A stretch of DNA of 64,000 bases from contig NZ_CP023000.1 of NCBI RefSeq assembly GCF_002277895.1, forward strand, positions 1,302,001 through 1,366,000. The letters run 5' to 3'. Shown here one piece after another: positions 8,343-17,604 of the stretch. This DNA comes from Rhizobium sp. 11515TR. GTDB taxonomy: Bacteria; Pseudomonadota; Alphaproteobacteria; Rhizobiales; Rhizobiaceae. Position 1 is the first letter of the stretch. Each line of letters begins with the position of its first letter. A program made the position numbers and the translations under genes. The notes below the pieces were generated by a model, which was not told where the DNA came from, made no database searches, and saw only the letters and a list, made by a program, of their open reading frames with translations.

Positions 8343-9539
8343 TTAATCTTCGACGTTCGGCAGCAGGATCGTCAAAAGTCCGATCAGCGGCAGGAAGGCG
8401 CAAAGCTCGAAGACGAACTCGATGCTGGTGTGGTCGGCAAGCACGCCGAGCGCGGCCGCACCAATGCCGCCCATGCCGAAGGCGAAGCCAAAGAACAGGC
8501 CGGACACCATGCCGACGCGACCCGGTAGCAATTCCTGCGCGTAGACGACGATCGCGGAAAAGGCCGACGCAATGACCGTGCCGATGATCGCGCTGAGGAT
8601 GATCGTCGTTTCGAGATTGGCATGGGGCAGAACGACGGTGAAGGGCAGGATGCCGAGGATCGAACCCCAGATGACCTTCTTGCGGCCGATGCGGTCACCC
8701 ACGGGGCCGCCGACCATCGTGCCGACGGCGACCGCGGCGAAGAACACGAACTGGCAGAGCTGAGCCGTCCGTTCCGTCACGCCGAACCGGGCCATGAGAT
8801 AGAAATTGTAGTAGCTGGTAAAGCTTGCCAGATAGAAATACTTCGAAAAGATCAGCGCAATCAAGACGGCAATGGCAAGACCGACGCGGGCGCGCGATAG
8901 GCTCAGCGCCTTATGAGGCTTGCCGGATTTTGCCGGCGCCCGCAGATGGCTGCCATTCAGCTGATACCAGCGGCCGAGGCCACCGAGAATAAGAATGCCG
9001 GCAAAAGCCAGACTCGCAAGCGCCGCCATTCCATGCTGGCCGTGCGGAAGGATGAAGAAGGCTGCGAGCAGCGGGCCGAGTGAGGTGCCGAAATTGCCGC
9101 CGACCTGGAACAGGGACTGGGCGAAGCCATGCTTTCCGCCTGATGCCAGGCGGGCGATGCGGGACGCCTCCGGATGGAAGATCGAGGAGCCGAAGCCGAG
9201 CAGTATTGCGCCCATCAATAGTGTTGGGTAATTGGGCGCCATGCCGAGCGTAATCATGCCGGCGCAGCTGCAGATCATGCCGAACGGCAATGAATAGGGC
9301 TGGGGCCGTCCATCCGTGTACCAGCCGACGAAGGGTTGCAGGATCGAGGCCGTGATCTGGTAGACGAATGTCAGCACGCCGAGCTGGGCGAAGCTCAGGT
9401 CAAAGCCGGTCTTGAGCACTGGATAGCTTGCTGGCAGCAATGCCTGGGTGACGTCGTTGATGAAGTGGCCAAGGCTCGCCACCATAATGACCGGATATAT
9501 CGTCGTTGCCGCGCGGGGCGGATTCATCACTTGGCTCAT
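8343..9539 (-). CDS. fsr: MFS efflux transporter, fosmidomycin-resistance (Fsr) type
   Basis: This 398-residue protein has about twelve transmembrane helices. The N-terminal pattern (SLGHFINDVTQALLPASYP, then QPFVGWYTD at about residue 70) and the GFGSSIFHPEASRIAR segment are characteristic of the Fsr branch of the major facilitator superfamily. Fsr exports the antibiotic fosmidomycin in E. coli; the natural substrate here is unknown. I used the ATG at 9539, although a GTG at 9548 is also in frame. It is divergent from a cupin-AraC regulator at 9634 across about 95 bases, its probable regulator. A hairpin follows the stop codon. Confidence 0.83.
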   Translation of the reverse strand: MSQVMNPPRAATTIYPVIMVASLGHFINDVTQALLPASYPVLKTGFDLSFAQLGVLTFVYQITASILQPFVGWYTDGRPQPYSLPFGMICSCAGMITLGMAPNYPTLLMGAILLGFGSSIFHPEASRIARLASGGKHGFAQSLFQVGGNFGTSLGPLLAAFFILPHGQHGMAALASLAFAGILILGGLGRWYQLNGSHLRAPAKSGKPHKALSLSRARVGLAIAVLIALIFSKYFYLASFTSYYNFYLMARFGVTERTAQLCQFVFFAAVAVGTMVGGPVGDRIGRKKVIWGSILGILPFTVVLPHANLETTIILSAIIGTVIASAFSAIVVYAQELLPGRVGMVSGLFFGFAFGMGGIGAAALGVLADHTSIEFVFELCAFLPLIGLLTILLPNVED

Positions 9540-9633
9540 GACTGTCACTTTTCAATGTTCCGTTGCGCTGATATTAGAAAACAAAATTGCCCGCTACCGC
9601 GATAGGGCGTAATTCTTACGAGACTGGGCCAGA

Positions 9634-10443
9634 ATGGTCAGGAACAGCCGCATAGATCCATTCATCGATGTCGACCGGCCACTCATCGCCCTCGGCAATG
9701 AATATGGCGACGGCCACCGCGTCGAACCGCACCAGCATCGCCGTGCCCAACTGCTCTATGGTTTTTCCGGCGTAGTGGTCGTGACCACGCCTGACGGCAC
9801 GCTCGTCATGCCGCCGGAGCGCGGGATGTGGATCCCTCCGGGCGTGATCCATAGCGTGCGCATGCTCGGAAAGGTAAGCATGCGTAGTCTCTACATTGAG
9901 CCGGAAGCGATCGAGACGATGCCGGATCACTGTCAGGTGGTCGAAATCTCGCCCCTGCTGCGCACGCTCATCGCCGAAGCCGTCGATATTCCGGTCGATT
10001 ACGACGTCAATGATCGGGCCGGTGCCTTGATGGCATTGCTTCTGCACGAACTGGCAAGATTGAGGCCGTTGCCCTTGTCCCTGCCGATCCCGCGCAACAG
10101 GACTTTGGCTCAGAAATGCCAGGATTTCCTCAGGCGGCCGGCAACGCATGATACGATCGATCTATGGGCCAGCCACATGCGCATGAGCCGCCGCGCATTT
10201 ACCCGCATGTTTCGCCTGGAGACGGGGCTGAGCTTCGTCAAATGGCGCGAGCAGGCCTGTCTGCATGCCGCGCTTCCGCGGCTTGTCGCCGGCGTGCCGG
10301 TGACGACGATCGCGATTGACCTTGGCTATAAGAACCCGGCCGCCTTCACGACCATGTTCAAGCGCGCCTTCGGTTGTTCGCCACGCGAAATGGCGCGCCA
10401 GCACGCTGGAAGCGGCTCCGCCGTTACAAGTCCCCAGCCATGA
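9634..10443 (+). CDS. AraC-family regulator with N-terminal cupin (NimR-like), second copy
   Basis: The 269-residue protein repeats the architecture of the regulator at 4992. A cupin domain (VEPHQHRRAQLLYGFSG near residue 30) is followed by a C-terminal AraC DNA-binding domain with LWASHMRMSRRAFTRMF and TIAIDLGYKNPAAFTTMF. The two proteins align along most of their length, so they are paralogues from an old duplication. It is divergent from the fsr-like exporter and probably controls it. Its stop lies 3 bases from the stop of the convergent MFS gene at 10447. Confidence 0.85.
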   Translation: MVRNSRIDPFIDVDRPLIALGNEYGDGHRVEPHQHRRAQLLYGFSGVVVVTTPDGTLVMPPERGMWIPPGVIHSVRMLGKVSMRSLYIEPEAIETMPDHCQVVEISPLLRTLIAEAVDIPVDYDVNDRAGALMALLLHELARLRPLPLSLPIPRNRTLAQKCQDFLRRPATHDTIDLWASHMRMSRRAFTRMFRLETGLSFVKWREQACLHAALPRLVAGVPVTTIAIDLGYKNPAAFTTMFKRAFGCSPREMARQHAGSGSAVTSPQP

Positions 10444-10446
10444 CCA

Positions 10447-12075
10447 TCATGTCGCGTCGAGATAGGGCTTCAATGGCATGTCGTCGTGCCTGGGCACCGT
10501 CTGCCGTTCGATCATGTGGTGGATGACGGGCGGGCGGTCGCCGCGATGCAATTTGTCCAGGCGTTCGGCGACCTCGACATCGGCATGCGTCTGGCGCTGG
10601 CTGTGGCGAACATAATCGATCCAGGTCGGCAGATGGTAGCTTTCCGTCCAGGTGTTCGGCTTTTCCAGATCGCGTAACAGCGACCATTGCTTTGCCCCGT
10701 CGCGGATTCTCATCCGGCGACGCTGAGCCATGACGGCCAGAAATTCCGCCACATCCTCCTGATCGATGTCGTAGTCCACCATGACCAGGATGGGGCCGCT
10801 TCTGGAACGCAGGTCGAGCTGCAATTGTGGTTCGCTGAAGGTGTTGGTCGGATCGAGATTAAGCGATTCGAAATCCGGTTGGCGCAGCAACAGGCCAAGC
10901 AGGCCGCCTATTGCCAAGCCGACGCTTGCGATGAAAAGCGCGCCCGTGACACCGTGGGCGTCGGCCAGTGCACCCCAGAGCCAGCTTCCGACCGCCATGC
11001 CACCAAAGGTGGCGGTCTGATAGAGCGACAGAGCGCGGCCGACGACCCAGCGCGGCGTGGAAAGCTGAACCGTGACATTGAAGAGCGAGAAGGCCTGCAC
11101 CCAGGCGACGCCGGCCGGCATAAGAATAAGACAGCTCAGCCATACCTGGTTGCTTAGCGCAAGCAACAAGCAGCTCACCGCCAATGTGAAGAAGGCACCG
11201 CGGATCACCCATTCATTGCTCAGTATATCGCGGATGCGGCCGATCAGCATCGCGCCGCAGATGGCGCCAAAGCCGAAGAAGCCGAGCATGATGCCGTAGG
11301 TGATCGCCGTGCCGTGGACATGATCGCGTGCCACGAGGGGCAGGAGTGCCAGGATGACGATCGCCGTCAAGCCGAAGACGAAACTGCGGCACATGACCTT
11401 GAGAAGGTTCGGCGACATCAGCACATAGCGAAAGCCTGCCGACATGGCGCTGCCGAACGGCTCGCGCGGCAGCGTATTGCGGACGGGCGCGGTCTTCCAG
11501 CGCCATAGGGTGATGATGAGCGCGAAGTAACAGAAGACATTGAAGAGGAACGCAAAGGCCGCACCGGCGGCCGCGACGATGACGCCGCCGATGGCAGGCC
11601 CGATGCTGCGCATGAGATTGTAGCTCATGCTGTTCAGCGCGACCGCACCCGGCAGGTGCTCGCGTGGCACGACATCGCCCATCGACGCCTGCCATGATGG
11701 ATTGTGAAGCGCGCCGCCGCAGCCAATCAGGAAGGTGAAGCAGAGCAAAAGCCATGGGGTCAGCGCATTGCTGTAGGACAAGATCGCCAGCGTCGCCGAG
11801 ACTGAGAGCATCAGCGTCTGTGCAATCAGCATGATCCGCCTGCGGTCGTAATTGTCAGCCAGCGCTCCGGCCGCAAGCGAGAAGATCATGACGGGCAGGG
11901 TGGTGGAGGACTGAACGAGCGCCACCATGCCATGTGATGTCGCAAGGCTGGTCATCAGCCACGCGGCGCCGACGCCTTCGACCAACCCGCCAAGATTGGA
12001 GATGAGCGTTGCCGACCAGAGAGAGCGGAAGGTCTTCGACTGGAACGCAACGAGCGGAGAGGGTCTATTGGGCAT
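10447..12075 (-). CDS. MFS transporter (MFS_3/EntS type) with C-terminal soluble domain
   Basis: The 542-residue protein has twelve transmembrane helices over about residues 15-405. The pattern (FRSLWSATLISNLGGLVEG, then ALADNYDRRRIML) is that of MFS_3 exporters related to the enterobactin exporter EntS. Unlike EntS it has about 110 extra cytoplasmic residues at the C-terminus, beginning ILVMVDYDIDQEDVAEF. These look like a small ferredoxin-like fold of the kind seen in quinol or antibiotic monooxygenases. That extension recurs in many alphaproteobacterial members of the family; its role is not known to me. The start is supported by AAGAAAAG upstream. Substrate unknown. Confidence 0.8.
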   Translation of the reverse strand: MPNRPSPLVAFQSKTFRSLWSATLISNLGGLVEGVGAAWLMTSLATSHGMVALVQSSTTLPVMIFSLAAGALADNYDRRRIMLIAQTLMLSVSATLAILSYSNALTPWLLLCFTFLIGCGGALHNPSWQASMGDVVPREHLPGAVALNSMSYNLMRSIGPAIGGVIVAAAGAAFAFLFNVFCYFALIITLWRWKTAPVRNTLPREPFGSAMSAGFRYVLMSPNLLKVMCRSFVFGLTAIVILALLPLVARDHVHGTAITYGIMLGFFGFGAICGAMLIGRIRDILSNEWVIRGAFFTLAVSCLLLALSNQVWLSCLILMPAGVAWVQAFSLFNVTVQLSTPRWVVGRALSLYQTATFGGMAVGSWLWGALADAHGVTGALFIASVGLAIGGLLGLLLRQPDFESLNLDPTNTFSEPQLQLDLRSRSGPILVMVDYDIDQEDVAEFLAVMAQRRRMRIRDGAKQWSLLRDLEKPNTWTESYHLPTWIDYVRHSQRQTHADVEVAERLDKLHRGDRPPVIHHMIERQTVPRHDDMPLKPYLDAT

Positions 12076-12275
12076 GTCGGCTTTTCTTCGCAGGATTATC
12101 TTGCTCGGCGGCGCAGCGAGCCGCTCAAAGCGTAAGCGCAGCCGAGTCGAAATCGAGCCTATAGTGATTTGCTAATTTCCGAAACGATTTTGGAATAATA
12201 TTCTCGCAAATAAAGGCGGAATTCAGCAATTGCATGGATGAGGCCTCGGATGGCAAAAGCTGCGAAGAACGATTT

Positions 12276-12854
12276 TCACTCGAGCAACGTGCCAATTCGA
12301 TCGGGGTCGGGAGAAACCAAGATGATCGCGGCCTTCCCGGAGACATCCTTGGCAGAAACAAATCCGTTTTCGCCGAACTGATCTGGAAAGCGACTGTCGA
12401 CGGAATTGTGCCTGTTGTCGCCCAGCACGAAATAATGACCCGCGGGCACTTCGAAAGGACCTGCTTCGTCCTGACCGGCGACCGCTTGATCCGTCATCGA
12501 GGTTCTGTAGCGTCGTCCTTCCGGGGGCGTCTCCTCAAGAATTCTAGCTGTATTGCCGAAGAGATCCGTCATCATGCGATCCGTCGGCGCAGCCGGCCTT
12601 ACCAAACCCGCAACGGATCGGCGCTGCATCATCAGCGCAAAAGGATTTGCTGCCACCCGCTTTCCAATCCAATTGGGTAGCTCACCTAAATCTACGGTAG
12701 ATGCTAATATTCTAATTGCCGGCCTGAATGCCACCCTCGGGCTGGACAGTGCAGCGTCCGACGACTGCCCCCATCCTTTGTCGTCGGACGCACCCCTCAT
12801 TATTGACATCAGCTTTGAACGGCAGGTCGCTTTCCGCGAGAGCTTGTCATTCAT
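12276..12854 (-). pseudogene. Remnant of signal peptidase I (lepB-like)
   Basis: The last 100 residues of this 192-codon frame match the C-terminal part of type I signal peptidases. They include the conserved box VPAGHYFVLGDNRHNSVDSR, followed by a short FVSAKDVSGKAAII stretch. The first 90 residues show neither the membrane anchor, the catalytic Ser box nor the catalytic Lys box (V-K-R-x-x-G), so the enzyme cannot be active as read. I looked at the other minus-strand frames over 12540-12660 and did not find the missing boxes. It is most likely a 5'-truncated paralogue left by recombination. A small intact protein re-using the C-terminal fold is possible but less likely. Confidence 0.6.
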
Positions 12855-12887
12855 CCATCAGGTCAATGCCATGCAGTCGGGGATGGG

Positions 12888-15290
12888 CTAGTACTGCCCG
12901 TCCGCAGAATCAGCGTCTGCAGCCTTCTCGGAACCTCTGTCTCTGCCAGGTTTGGGGCTTCGACCGTTTGAGGCTTCGCTGGCATCGCTGTTCTTGCGGT
13001 CGATCATGGCGCGGAATTCGACTTCCGGGACGGGCGGGCTGAAGTAATAGCCCTGACTCTCCGAGCAACCGGCCTTGATGACCATGTCGAGCTGGGTCTG
13101 CGTCTCGACGCCCTCCGCCGTGGTGAGCATCTTGAGATTGCGACCGAGCGTAGCGATGGACTGGACGATGGCAAAGCTGTCGGGCCGGTTTTCCAGGTCG
13201 CGCACGAAACTGCGATCGATTTTCAATTTATCGAAGGGGAAGCGCTGCAGATAGTTCAGGGAAGAATAGCCGGTGCCGAAATCGTCAAGCGCAATGGTCA
13301 AGCCGAGCGAACGCAGCCGGCTCAGTACCTCGATATTCGCGGCATTGTCCCGCAAGAGTACCGACTCGGTGATTTCCAGTTCCAGCCGCCGCGCATCGAA
13401 TTCGGTAAATTCCAGGACGGTCTTGACCATATCGACCAGATCCGTCTGACGGAACTGAACCGGAGAGAGGTTGACCGAAACGCGCACGTCCTCGGGCCAG
13501 TTCAGGGCGTCCTCGCATGCCTGTTGCAGCACCCATTTTCCGAGCGTGTCGATGAAACCGGTTTCCTCCGCCAGCGGGATGAAATCGGCTGGCGGGATCA
13601 GCCCGCGCTCTGGATGGCGCCAGCGCACCAGTGCCTCGCTGGCAACGATCTTGCGGGTCTTGTGCGAAATCTGCGGTTGATAATGAACCTCGAATTGTCC
13701 GAGCTTGATGCCGTGACGCATGTCCACCTCCAGATTGCGCCTGTTCTGGAGATCCTCTTCCATCTGCGGGGAGAAGATGCGGTAGATTCCCTTGCCATCG
13801 GCCTTGGCCTGGTATAGCGCCAGGTCGGCGTTCTTCATCAGTTGGCCGGTATCACCGCCAGCGCGCGGTGCGACCGCGATGCCGATGCAGGTGCTGACAA
13901 CGATCTCGTTGCCATCGATACGGTAAGGCCGGCCGATGCTGGCAATGAGGCGCTCCGACAGATCGCGGGCACTGTCGAGTGTGGAATCCAGACACCGGTG
14001 CAGCACGGCAAATTCATCACCGCCCAAGCGCGCCACGATGTCATGTTGTGATGCGGTGTTACGCAGCCGCCTGGCGACCTTGCGCAGCAACACGTCGCCG
14101 ACGGGGTGGCCCAGCGTGTCGTTGACTTCCTTGAAGCGGTCGAGATCGAGATAGAGTATGGTGAATAATTGGCCGCCGGCTGCCAATCCGCGCAGTGCGT
14201 GACCGACGCTTTCCCAGAACAGCAATCGATTGGGCATATCGGTCAGCGCGTCGTGATGGGCCATGTGCACTACACGATCCTGCGCGCGATGACGCTCGCT
14301 GACATCCTCGAAAGTGCAAACCCAGCCGCCTTCACCCGTCGGCTCGTGCGATACGGCCAGCACCATCCCATTTGCGAGATGATGGATATGGTCGCTGAGC
14401 ACGGCGATGTCGTTCCGGACACGAGCCTTATCGCCAGCGATGCCGCCCGGGCCGCTGGTTGACAATCCAGGAGGCAGCAATTCGGGCGCGATGAGATCAG
14501 CCAAGGGGGTGCCGATCCTTGCCCGGACTTCGTCCAGACCGAACAGGGCCAGGAAACGGGGATTGTGAACAATGACGCGATATTGGTCGTCGAGCAGGCA
14601 AAGACCGAGCGACATGGCCTCCATTGCCGCATCGAACCGGGCATTCTGGATCGCCAGGGTCTGCTCCTTGGCCTGCAGAATCTTCTGCGCACGGCCCAGA
14701 AGGCCATTGTGGATGAGCAGTAGCAGAATCAGCAGGCAACCGCCGATGAGCATGCCGACGGTGACCCATGTCAGGGCCAATTGCAGCCCGAGGAGACCGC
14801 GCCGATCTTCGGCAATGCGCGCCGAATACCACATGTTGCTGTCGCTGGAGAGCCGCGCCAGCTTCGGATAGATCGGCTCCAGGATCGCCAGGATCCGCGC
14901 CGGTGTGCCGGGCACTGAAAGCTGGCTAAGCAGTGGCCGGGTCTGGTTGAGCGCCTCTTCGAGGTCGTCGAGGGTCTCGCCGATATGCGGGTTGGATTGT
15001 ACGAACTTCTCGACCCCGTTGGACCGAAGGGTCTTGAGACGATTGACGACGATATCGAAGCGCAGCCTGACCTCGTGGGCATCGACCTGCCCATCGTTCA
15101 TGCCGATGGCACTGACGCGCTGTTCGAGCCGGGTGAACTCACTCGGAGCTTGGGCTATCGTCCAGGTGATATTGCCCAAGCCGACATCTTGCAGTGCGGT
15201 CTGGCGCTGGAAGACCAAGGCGGAAATATAGATCGCCGAGGTGATGAAACCCAGGATCACAATGATCAGCGCTGTGCGGAGGTAGCGCAT
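12888..15290 (-). CDS. Membrane-bound PAS-GGDEF-EAL cyclic-di-GMP protein
   Basis: The 800-residue protein has a membrane segment at about residues 5-27, a periplasmic sensor region, and a second membrane segment at about 172-195. A PAS-like domain (about 215-330) follows, then a GGDEF domain and an EAL domain. GGDEF is intact at about residues 423-427 (RLGGDEFAV) and EAL is intact at about 552-554 (ASEALVRW). DDFGTGYSS is also present. Both diguanylate cyclase and phosphodiesterase activity are therefore plausible. No RxxD inhibitory site precedes GGDEF (SQHD is found instead). The gene starts 12 bases after the stop of the small periplasmic protein at 15303. The pair forms an operon, suggesting that the periplasmic partner informs the sensor region. 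Confidence 0.88.
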   Translation of the reverse strand: MRYLRTALIIVILGFITSAIYISALVFQRQTALQDVGLGNITWTIAQAPSEFTRLEQRVSAIGMNDGQVDAHEVRLRFDIVVNRLKTLRSNGVEKFVQSNPHIGETLDDLEEALNQTRPLLSQLSVPGTPARILAILEPIYPKLARLSSDSNMWYSARIAEDRRGLLGLQLALTWVTVGMLIGGCLLILLLLIHNGLLGRAQKILQAKEQTLAIQNARFDAAMEAMSLGLCLLDDQYRVIVHNPRFLALFGLDEVRARIGTPLADLIAPELLPPGLSTSGPGGIAGDKARVRNDIAVLSDHIHHLANGMVLAVSHEPTGEGGWVCTFEDVSERHRAQDRVVHMAHHDALTDMPNRLLFWESVGHALRGLAAGGQLFTILYLDLDRFKEVNDTLGHPVGDVLLRKVARRLRNTASQHDIVARLGGDEFAVLHRCLDSTLDSARDLSERLIASIGRPYRIDGNEIVVSTCIGIAVAPRAGGDTGQLMKNADLALYQAKADGKGIYRIFSPQMEEDLQNRRNLEVDMRHGIKLGQFEVHYQPQISHKTRKIVASEALVRWRHPERGLIPPADFIPLAEETGFIDTLGKWVLQQACEDALNWPEDVRVSVNLSPVQFRQTDLVDMVKTVLEFTEFDARRLELEITESVLLRDNAANIEVLSRLRSLGLTIALDDFGTGYSSLNYLQRFPFDKLKIDRSFVRDLENRPDSFAIVQSIATLGRNLKMLTTAEGVETQTQLDMVIKAGCSESQGYYFSPPVPEVEFRAMIDRKNSDASEASNGRSPKPGRDRGSEKAADADSADGQY

Positions 15291-15302
15291 GCGGCCCCGG
15301 GG

Positions 15303-15770
15303 CTATTTCACGGAGATTGCCTTGACCTGCCAGACGGCACGACCGTGATAGGGCTGTCCCTGCAGGATGGGGTTGCTGTCGAATGGATACATAACAAAGA
15401 ACGGGCCTTGATCGTCGATAGGCATATATGCGCCATTGCGCTTGACGGCAAGGATCGTGCCGAACTTGGTGAAATCGCTGGTCGGAATATCGACGCTATA
15501 ATCATTGAGGGCAATGACGGTGGCTGTCGCACCTTGGGCCTTGGCCTTTTCAAGCAACAGCGCCATTGGGACGCCTTCGAAGTTGACGACACCTTCGTTC
15601 CAGGGCGTCGAAGTCTTGATCGACACGAGGCCCATCGCCTCAAGCTGATTGCGATCGAACGTCACCGAGCCCGAGGAACCGGTAACCGTCACCGACGGCA
15701 CGTCCTGCGCCAGGGCGGGCGCGACGAACGCAGCAAGGACTGCAAAAATGACTGAGGCGAGAAGACGCAT
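15303..15770 (-). CDS. Periplasmic protein with molybdopterin-oxidoreductase-like fold
   Basis: This 155-residue protein has a clear signal peptide ending VAPALAQ at about residue 22. The mature part (TVTGSSGSVTFDRNQLEAMG at the start, then TPWNEGVVNFEGVPMALLLE) resembles the small cofactor-less relatives of the sulphite-oxidase/YedY molybdopterin-binding domain often paired with signalling proteins in rhizobia. It lacks the obvious cofactor cysteine, so I expect a ligand-binding rather than catalytic role. It is the first gene of a two-gene operon with the GGDEF-EAL protein, 12 bases apart. An inverted repeat lies about 75-110 bases upstream. Confidence 0.75.
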   Translation of the reverse strand: MRLLASVIFAVLAAFVAPALAQDVPSVTVTGSSGSVTFDRNQLEAMGLVSIKTSTPWNEGVVNFEGVPMALLLEKAKAQGATATVIALNDYSVDIPTSDFTKFGTILAVKRNGAYMPIDDQGPFFVMYPFDSNPILQGQPYHGRAVWQVKAISVK

Positions 15771-16320
15771 TGAGGGTCCGATGCTTTCGGGGTATGGGCC
15801 TTGCCCGTTCTATCTCCAGCCTGCACAACTGGCTGTTAAAGATCGGTTAAGTTCCACAGGGCAATGGAAACAAACTTAACAGCTCAAGATTTAGCGTAGC
15901 ATTTGTCGGAACTCGCTGATCTATTTTCAGCTCGGTAAGATCCGGGTTACGTGCCACTGACCTGCACTTTTGCTATGAAGTCGACGGATGCCGATATGGA
16001 TTTTCTCGGCAGCTTCGGCGGCTTTAAGGGCGTTGCGATTTCATCTCCCCATCAATCATCCCGAAGACGTGCGGTGACCGGACCAAAAAGTGACTGGCGC
16101 GACAGCACTTTCTCTTTGCTACTCCTCGATAGTGAGCAAGTGCAACAAATTCATGATAGATACGATCCCCGGCTTGCCCGCAACGGTTGGCGTTGCCAGC
16201 AAGAAAAATAGTTCAGCTTTTTTTGAACTCATACGCTTTCCAACTGCGCCGCTCAATACAGAATGCGTCACGCCACCGGCTGAGCAACTCCGAGTCGCTC
16301 GATTGGCGGGCGGCGATGAT
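15771..16320. other. 550-base intergenic region, no supported gene
   Basis: The region separates the start of the periplasmic protein gene from the end of ttuD. It contains the inverted repeat at 15846-15880 and presumably the promoter of the 15770 operon. Open frames on the plus strand (15951-16211) and minus strand (16119-16499) have no recognisable domain and poor composition. The remainder holds nothing I can name. Confidence 0.45.
15846..15880. promoter_or_regulatory. Inverted repeat upstream of the c-di-GMP operon
   Basis: Arms GTTAAGTT (15846-15853) and AACTTAAC (15873-15880) match perfectly across a 19-base spacer. Arm centres are 27 bases apart. It lies upstream of the gene starting at 15770 and could be an operator; no regulator is adjacent. 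Confidence 0.35.
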
Positions 16321-17589
16321 CTATTGCAGCAGGATCGCGCGGAAGTCGTTGACATTCGTGCCGGTCGGGCCGCTGACGAAGAGGTCATCGAGAGCGGCAA
16401 AGGCCGACCAGCTGTCGTTATGATCAAGGAATTCGGCGGCATTTTTTTTGAGCTCGGCGAGCCGCGAAATTGTGGCGCCATCGGCAAAAGCACCGGCATT
16501 GTCTTCGGAACCGTCGATGCCGTCCGTGTCGGCGGCGAGCGCTGAAATGCCCTCCTGGCCGGAAATGGCGCAGGCGAAGGACAGGAGGAACTCGCTGTTG
16601 CGGCCGCCTTTGCCCTTGCCCTTGATCGTTACCGTGGTTTCCCCGCCAGACAGAAGAAGCATGGGGTCTTGCGACGCCAAGCCCCGCTGCAGGATCTTGG
16701 CTACGATCGCCGCATGTTGGCGACCGACCTCCGATGCTTCGCCCTCGATGGCATCGGACAGCACGATGGTCTCGACGCCGGCCTTGCGGGAGACATCGGC
16801 AGCGGCGTCCAGTGCGATGGCTGCCGAAGCAACGAGCCTCACCTCGTTGCGGGCAAAACGAGGGTCCGAGGGCAGGGGAGGCTCATCCGTGCTGTCCTTG
16901 AGGTGACGCATCACCGCGTCGGGCAGATCGAGACCGTAATGTTCTATGATCGCACGTGCATTGGCGCGGGTCGTCTCGTCGGCGATGGTCGGGCCGGAGG
17001 CGACCAGTGCAGGGTTGTCGCCGGGGATATCGGAAACGACGAGGGAGACGACCTTTGCAGGATAGGCAAGGACCGCCAGCCGGCCTCCCTTGATGCGCGA
17101 GACCTGCTTGCGCACGGCATTCATGGCGCCGATCGGTGCGCCGGAGGCAAGCAAGGCCCGATTGACGGCGATTTCGTCGGCAAGCGTGAGATCCCCTGCC
17201 GGTGCGGGCAACAGTGCCGAGCCGCCGCCGCAGATGAGGGCGACGACCAGATCGTCTTCCGTGAGACCGTTGACCGCTGCCATCAACCGATCTGATGCGC
17301 GCAGGCCACCTTCGTCCGGCACCGGATGCGCGGCCTCGAGAACCTCGATGCGCTCACACGGCACGGCATAGCCGTAGCGCGTGACGACAACGCCGGACAG
17401 CGGAGCGTCCCAGAGACGCTCGAAGGCACGCGCCATCTGTGCTGCCCCCTTGCCGGCACCGACCACCACCGTCCGACCCTTCGGCTTTTCTGGCAGGTGG
17501 GCGGCGAGCGCCTTATCCGGATCGGCCGCTGCGACCGCCGCATAGAACAGCTTTTCCAGAAAGGCGCGGGGATTGGGGATATCAGGCAT
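16321..17589 (-). CDS. ttuD: Glycerate 2-kinase (MOFRL family)
   Basis: This enzyme phosphorylates glycerate to 2-phosphoglycerate, delivering carbon from glyoxylate to lower glycolysis. The 422-residue protein shows VVVGAGKGAAQMARAFE at about residue 40, ALICGGGSALLPAPAGDLTL at about 115, and a C-terminal MOFRL domain with GGRNSEFLLSFA and LAADTDGIDGSEDNAGAF. These are signatures of the class typified by TtuD/GckA. I start it at the ATG at 17589, preceded by GAGAG, rather than the GTG at 17601. It is the last gene of gcl-hyi-glxR-ttuD and follows the glxR stop by only 15 bases. Confidence 0.92.
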   Translation of the reverse strand: MPDIPNPRAFLEKLFYAAVAAADPDKALAAHLPEKPKGRTVVVGAGKGAAQMARAFERLWDAPLSGVVVTRYGYAVPCERIEVLEAAHPVPDEGGLRASDRLMAAVNGLTEDDLVVALICGGGSALLPAPAGDLTLADEIAVNRALLASGAPIGAMNAVRKQVSRIKGGRLAVLAYPAKVVSLVVSDIPGDNPALVASGPTIADETTRANARAIIEHYGLDLPDAVMRHLKDSTDEPPLPSDPRFARNEVRLVASAAIALDAAADVSRKAGVETIVLSDAIEGEASEVGRQHAAIVAKILQRGLASQDPMLLLSGGETTVTIKGKGKGGRNSEFLLSFACAISGQEGISALAADTDGIDGSEDNAGAFADGATISRLAELKKNAAEFLDHNDSWSAFAALDDLFVSGPTGTNVNDFRAILLQ

Positions 17590-17604
17590 CGAGTCTCTCA
17601 CATG

